Assembly: GCA_021796055.1 (NCBI GenBank)
Contig: JAJYOS010000003.1
Coordinates: 1-27,456 of the forward strand
Origin: Bacteroidota bacterium
GTDB lineage: Bacteria > Bacteroidota > Kryptoniia > Kryptoniales > JAKASW01
Reading direction: 5' to 3'
Length of the DNA stretch: 27,456 nt
Shown here piece by piece: positions 25,031 through 27,456 of the stretch. The translations under genes and the position numbers were made by a program. Below the pieces are notes generated by a model. That model saw only the letters and a list, made by a program, of their open reading frames with translations, made no database searches and was not told the DNA's origin. How positions within the stretch are numbered: position 1 is the stretch's first letter; every line of letters begins with the position of its first letter.

Positions 25031-25042
25031 GAACGACCAGAA

Positions 25043-27007
25043 GTGCTAAGCGCAAAAAACATAACCATACAATTCGGAGATCGCTATCTTTTCCGCGATG
25101 TATCATTCACCATCGGGCCACACGACCGCATCGGCCTTGTCGGTCCGAACGGTGCCGGAAAATCCACCCTTCTTAGAATCGTAGCCGATATCTCTGAACC
25201 CGACACCGGAAGCATAAACAAGGCGCACTACGTCACAGTCGGCTACCTTCCCCAGGAGGGAATCACCTCCTCCGGCAGGACACTGTATCAGGAGGCAGAG
25301 TCCGCATTTGAAGATGTCATCCAGGTACGTGAAGAAATGGATGAGGCGCATAGACGCCTTGAGGAGCTTGATGCCTCGACTGCGGATTACATGGACGCGC
25401 TCGAAGTTTTCGGCGAGCTCCAGCATAAGCTTGAGGACCTCGATGCTTTCCGGATGAAATCCAAGATCGAGCAGGTCCTGATCGGTCTTGGCTTCTCGGA
25501 GTATGATTTTGAGAGGCAGACCGACGAGTTCAGCGGCGGATGGCAAATGAGGATAGAGATGGCGAAGCTGCTCCTCAGGGAACCGTCGGTTCTCCTTTTG
25601 GATGAGCCGACCAATCATCTGGACATCGAATCACTCCAATGGCTCGAGGGGAAGCTTACAGATTACAACGGAGCGGTTCTTCTTGTATCCCACGATCGTG
25701 CCTTCCTCGACAACCTTACGAAAAGGACGTGGGCGTTCAGTCTCGGGAGGCTTGTAGAGTATTCGGGGAACTACTCGTTCTATGAGAAGGAGAAAGCGGT
25801 ACGGCGCGAACAACAGGTGAACGCTTATAAAAACCAACAGCAACAGATCAAACAGACCGAACAGTTCATCGAACGATTCAGATATAAAGCCACCAAGGCG
25901 AGACAGGTACAGAGCCGGATAAAGCAGCTTGAAAAGATCGAGCATATCGAGATTGAAGATGAGGAAGAGGAAATCCATTTCCACTTTCCGCAGGCGCGGG
26001 CAAGCGGCAGCATTGTAACGGAGATGAAAGGTGTTCACAAAAGTTACGGATCTAAACTCGTATTCGGCGGCCTCGATTATACAATCGAGAGAGGAGATCG
26101 TATCGCGGTGGTCGGCGTGAACGGCGCCGGCAAGTCCACATTTGTCAGAATTCTTGCGGGAGCCGAGCCGGTTGACTCCGGGGAGATCAAGACCGGCTAT
26201 AACGTTACGCCCTCCTATTTTGCGCAACACCAGGCAGAGGAGCTTGACCTATCAAGTGATGTGCTCGGCATTGTTGACAGCGTTGCGACGGGAGAAATCC
26301 GTAGTAAGCTCCGGACAATATTAGGTGCATTCCTATTTCGTGGCGATGATGTCTTCAAGAAAGTTTCGGTTCTTTCCGGGGGAGAAAAAAGCAGGCTTGC
26401 TCTCGCAAAAATGCTTCTTCAGCCGGCTAACTTTCTGATCATGGATGAGCCCACAAATCACCTGGACATGAGGTCCAAGAGAGTGCTGCAGGATGCGCTG
26501 AAGGGGTACGAAGGTACATTTGTGATAGTGTCGCATGATCGGGCGTTCCTGGATCCGTTAGTCAACAAAGTTGCCGAGTTCAGCCATGGGAAAGTCAGGA
26601 CTTTTCCCGGTAACGTGAGCGATTATCTGTATAGGAAGAGGCAAGAGGCAGAGAAAGAGAGAATCTGGGACAAGGAGAATGGGAGAAACGGGGAAAGAGG
26701 GATCGAGAGATCGAACGCAGAGCTGCCCACCAAAGAACGACGGCGAGTCGAAGCGGAGAAAAGGAACGAACTTTCCAAAAAGTTGAGGCCGCTGAAGGAA
26801 GAGCTGACGATACTTGAAAAAGAAATCTCATGGATGGAGAGCCGCAGGAAAGAAATCGAACGGGTGATGGCGGATCCGGATTTCTACAAGAACGGTGAGG
26901 AGGCGAAAAATGCGACCATCGAGTACAAGAGCCTGGAGGGCAAATTGGAGAACAAGTATTTCAGGTGGGGAGAGTTGACGGAGGAGATTGAAAGGATGAA
27001 GACATGA
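25043..27007 (+). CDS. ABC-F family ATPase
   Basis: A 654-residue soluble protein with two ATP-binding cassettes and no membrane part. Cassette 1 has Walker A GPNGAGKST (34-42), signature FSGGWQMR (from 163) and Walker B LLLDEPTNHLD (Asp187). Cassette 2 has GVNGAGKST (358-366), LSGGEKSR (from 444) and LIMDEPTNHLD (Asp468). The linker at about 235-320 is the highly charged, helical P-site-tRNA-interaction motif of ABC-F proteins and ends in an acidic run (EIEDEEEEIHFHF). The C-terminus (about 560-654) is a coiled-coil extension rich in Glu, Lys and Arg, as in Uup/YdiF-like members. ABC-F proteins act on ribosomes to relieve stalling or antibiotic inhibition; which applies here cannot be told. 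The start is GTG with no clear ribosome binding site. Confidence 0.93.
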   Translation: MLSAKNITIQFGDRYLFRDVSFTIGPHDRIGLVGPNGAGKSTLLRIVADISEPDTGSINKAHYVTVGYLPQEGITSSGRTLYQEAESAFEDVIQVREEMDEAHRRLEELDASTADYMDALEVFGELQHKLEDLDAFRMKSKIEQVLIGLGFSEYDFERQTDEFSGGWQMRIEMAKLLLREPSVLLLDEPTNHLDIESLQWLEGKLTDYNGAVLLVSHDRAFLDNLTKRTWAFSLGRLVEYSGNYSFYEKEKAVRREQQVNAYKNQQQQIKQTEQFIERFRYKATKARQVQSRIKQLEKIEHIEIEDEEEEIHFHFPQARASGSIVTEMKGVHKSYGSKLVFGGLDYTIERGDRIAVVGVNGAGKSTFVRILAGAEPVDSGEIKTGYNVTPSYFAQHQAEELDLSSDVLGIVDSVATGEIRSKLRTILGAFLFRGDDVFKKVSVLSGGEKSRLALAKMLLQPANFLIMDEPTNHLDMRSKRVLQDALKGYEGTFVIVSHDRAFLDPLVNKVAEFSHGKVRTFPGNVSDYLYRKRQEAEKERIWDKENGRNGERGIERSNAELPTKERRRVEAEKRNELSKKLRPLKEELTILEKEISWMESRRKEIERVMADPDFYKNGEEAKNATIEYKSLEGKLENKYFRWGELTEEIERMKT

Positions 27008-27016
27008 GGCGGTTAG

Positions 27017-27424
27017 TCAACCGACCGTTGCATTCCAACGATCAAACTCTTTGTTAGTGAGTCTTAGATTTCCCGTTTCTTCGACCGCATAAAATAGTTT
27101 TTTCTTTTCAATATCATTCACAAAAGACAACTTCTGTACATCCGAGTTCCAAAGAATCTCTACAGCAAATGAGACTTGCGCAAAGAAAGTGATAATGTAT
27201 TGGGACTCAGTGAATCTTATCAGGTGCAACGGTAATGCTTTCACGTTTGCGCCTATTTCTTGGAAGAATTCCAATAAGCCTTTTTCACCATTATATCTCG
27301 CATATTTTTTAATCTCCGCTATATTTGTAACCTTTGAGCCAATTCCAAAAAGGTTAGAGAACTCCGCACAAGAGTTTGCAATAAATCTGGAGGGCGTTTT
27401 TGCATTCATTATGTTATTATGCAA
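27017..27424 (-). CDS. Hypothetical protein, A+T-rich gene
   Basis: I do not recognise this 135-residue protein. It has no signal peptide or membrane helix; a hydrophobic beta-rich middle (YIITFFAQVSFAVEILW) is flanked by charged helices, and the protein looks cytoplasmic. The open frame starts at TTG 27424, with AAGGGG 5 bases upstream; an ATG at 27409 is the alternative. The TTG is favoured because a 20-bp sequence shared with the ABC-F gene stands exactly 12 bases before it, as it does before the ABC-F start. Base composition here is visibly richer in A+T than in the rest of the window, which hints at acquisition from elsewhere or weak selection. It is convergent with the ABC-F gene, 9 bases apart. 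Confidence 0.6.
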   Translation of the reverse strand: MHNNIMNAKTPSRFIANSCAEFSNLFGIGSKVTNIAEIKKYARYNGEKGLLEFFQEIGANVKALPLHLIRFTESQYIITFFAQVSFAVEILWNSDVQKLSFVNDIEKKKLFYAVEETGNLRLTNKEFDRWNATVG

Positions 27425-27436
27425 CCCTTCCCCTTT

Positions 27437-27456
27437 TTCGAGCCAATAAATATAAA
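27437..27456 (-). repeat. 20-bp repeat, copy 2, at the right edge
   Basis: Read on the minus strand: TTTATATTTATTGGCTCGAA. It differs from copy 1 (25011-25030) at one base and has the opposite orientation. It ends 12 bases before the TTG at 27424. The window ends exactly here, so any extension of the match cannot be seen. Confidence 0.7.

Noticed and set aside
25011..27456. Calling the ABC-F plus unknown-gene segment a transposon
   Set aside because: No transposase or recombinase is present, no target duplication can be checked, and the ABC-F gene has codon use like its neighbours; only the repeat pair is reported.
1..27456. tRNA, rRNA, CRISPR array, restriction or toxin-antitoxin defence module
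   Set aside because: I looked for cloverleaf ends, regularly spaced repeats and typical defence or toxin proteins and saw none; nearly all sequence is covered by recognisable genes.

Overview
The window looks like chromosomal DNA from the Bacteroidota/Chlorobi side of the FCB group. An Ignavibacteria- or Kryptonia-like lineage is my best guess, but this rests on gene content and not on any search. Pointers are a GWxTD-domain secreted protein, a Bacteroidota-style short inositol-3-phosphate synthase, and three putative promoters of the form TTG-N20-TAnnTTT, which resembles the known Bacteroidota primary-sigma consensus. Gene density is high, with many 4-base ATGA start/stop overlaps. I see no tRNA, rRNA, CRISPR array, transposase or phage gene. 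Most of the window is ordinary housekeeping and envelope DNA. The last ~450 bases are clearly richer in A+T.

Layout. (1) 1-4176, plus strand: the 3' part of rimO, then a GWxTD-domain exported protein, then a GH57 glycosidase translationally coupled to it. (2) 4173-9192, minus strand, read right to left: nadE, rsmI, a CDP-alcohol phosphatidyltransferase, inositol-3-phosphate synthase, an ECF sigma factor, and an exported toast-rack/DUF4097-like protein. These overlap or are spaced by a few bases and look like one operon joining NAD synthesis, rRNA modification, inositol-lipid synthesis and an envelope-type sigma factor. (3) 9284-16439, minus strand: a surface-glycan cluster read as GT2, GT9 (with an N-terminal Cys motif), GT4, GT4 and a YfhO-family membrane protein. 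(4) 16440-16993: a 554-base intergenic stretch with a tandem 11-mer repeat, a putative promoter for the glycan operon and an unlisted small membrane-protein ORF. (5) 16994-22018, minus strand: TetR regulator, RND membrane-fusion protein and RND pump, with no outer-membrane channel gene. A 19-bp perfect palindrome lies just downstream of the likely TetR promoter. (6) 22212-24299, plus strand: an exported M28 peptidase of the glutamate-carboxypeptidase-II type, followed by a 13-bp perfect inverted repeat. (7) 24401-27424: a GNAT acetyltransferase (minus), an ABC-F ATPase (plus) and an unknown A+T-rich gene (minus).

How the genes fit together. Ino1 makes inositol-3-phosphate and the neighbouring CDP-alcohol transferase can attach it to a CDP-lipid, so the operon probably makes phosphatidylinositol-type lipid. 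The glycosyltransferases plus the YfhO protein probably build or decorate a cell-surface polysaccharide. The least expected signal is a 20-bp sequence (19/20 identical) placed in opposite orientation exactly 12 bases before the start codons of both the ABC-F gene and the unknown gene at the right edge. I did not find a clearly new multi-gene system. The best leads are that repeat pair, the sigma/toast-rack pair, the small membrane ORF at 16732 and the leader region of the ABC-F gene.
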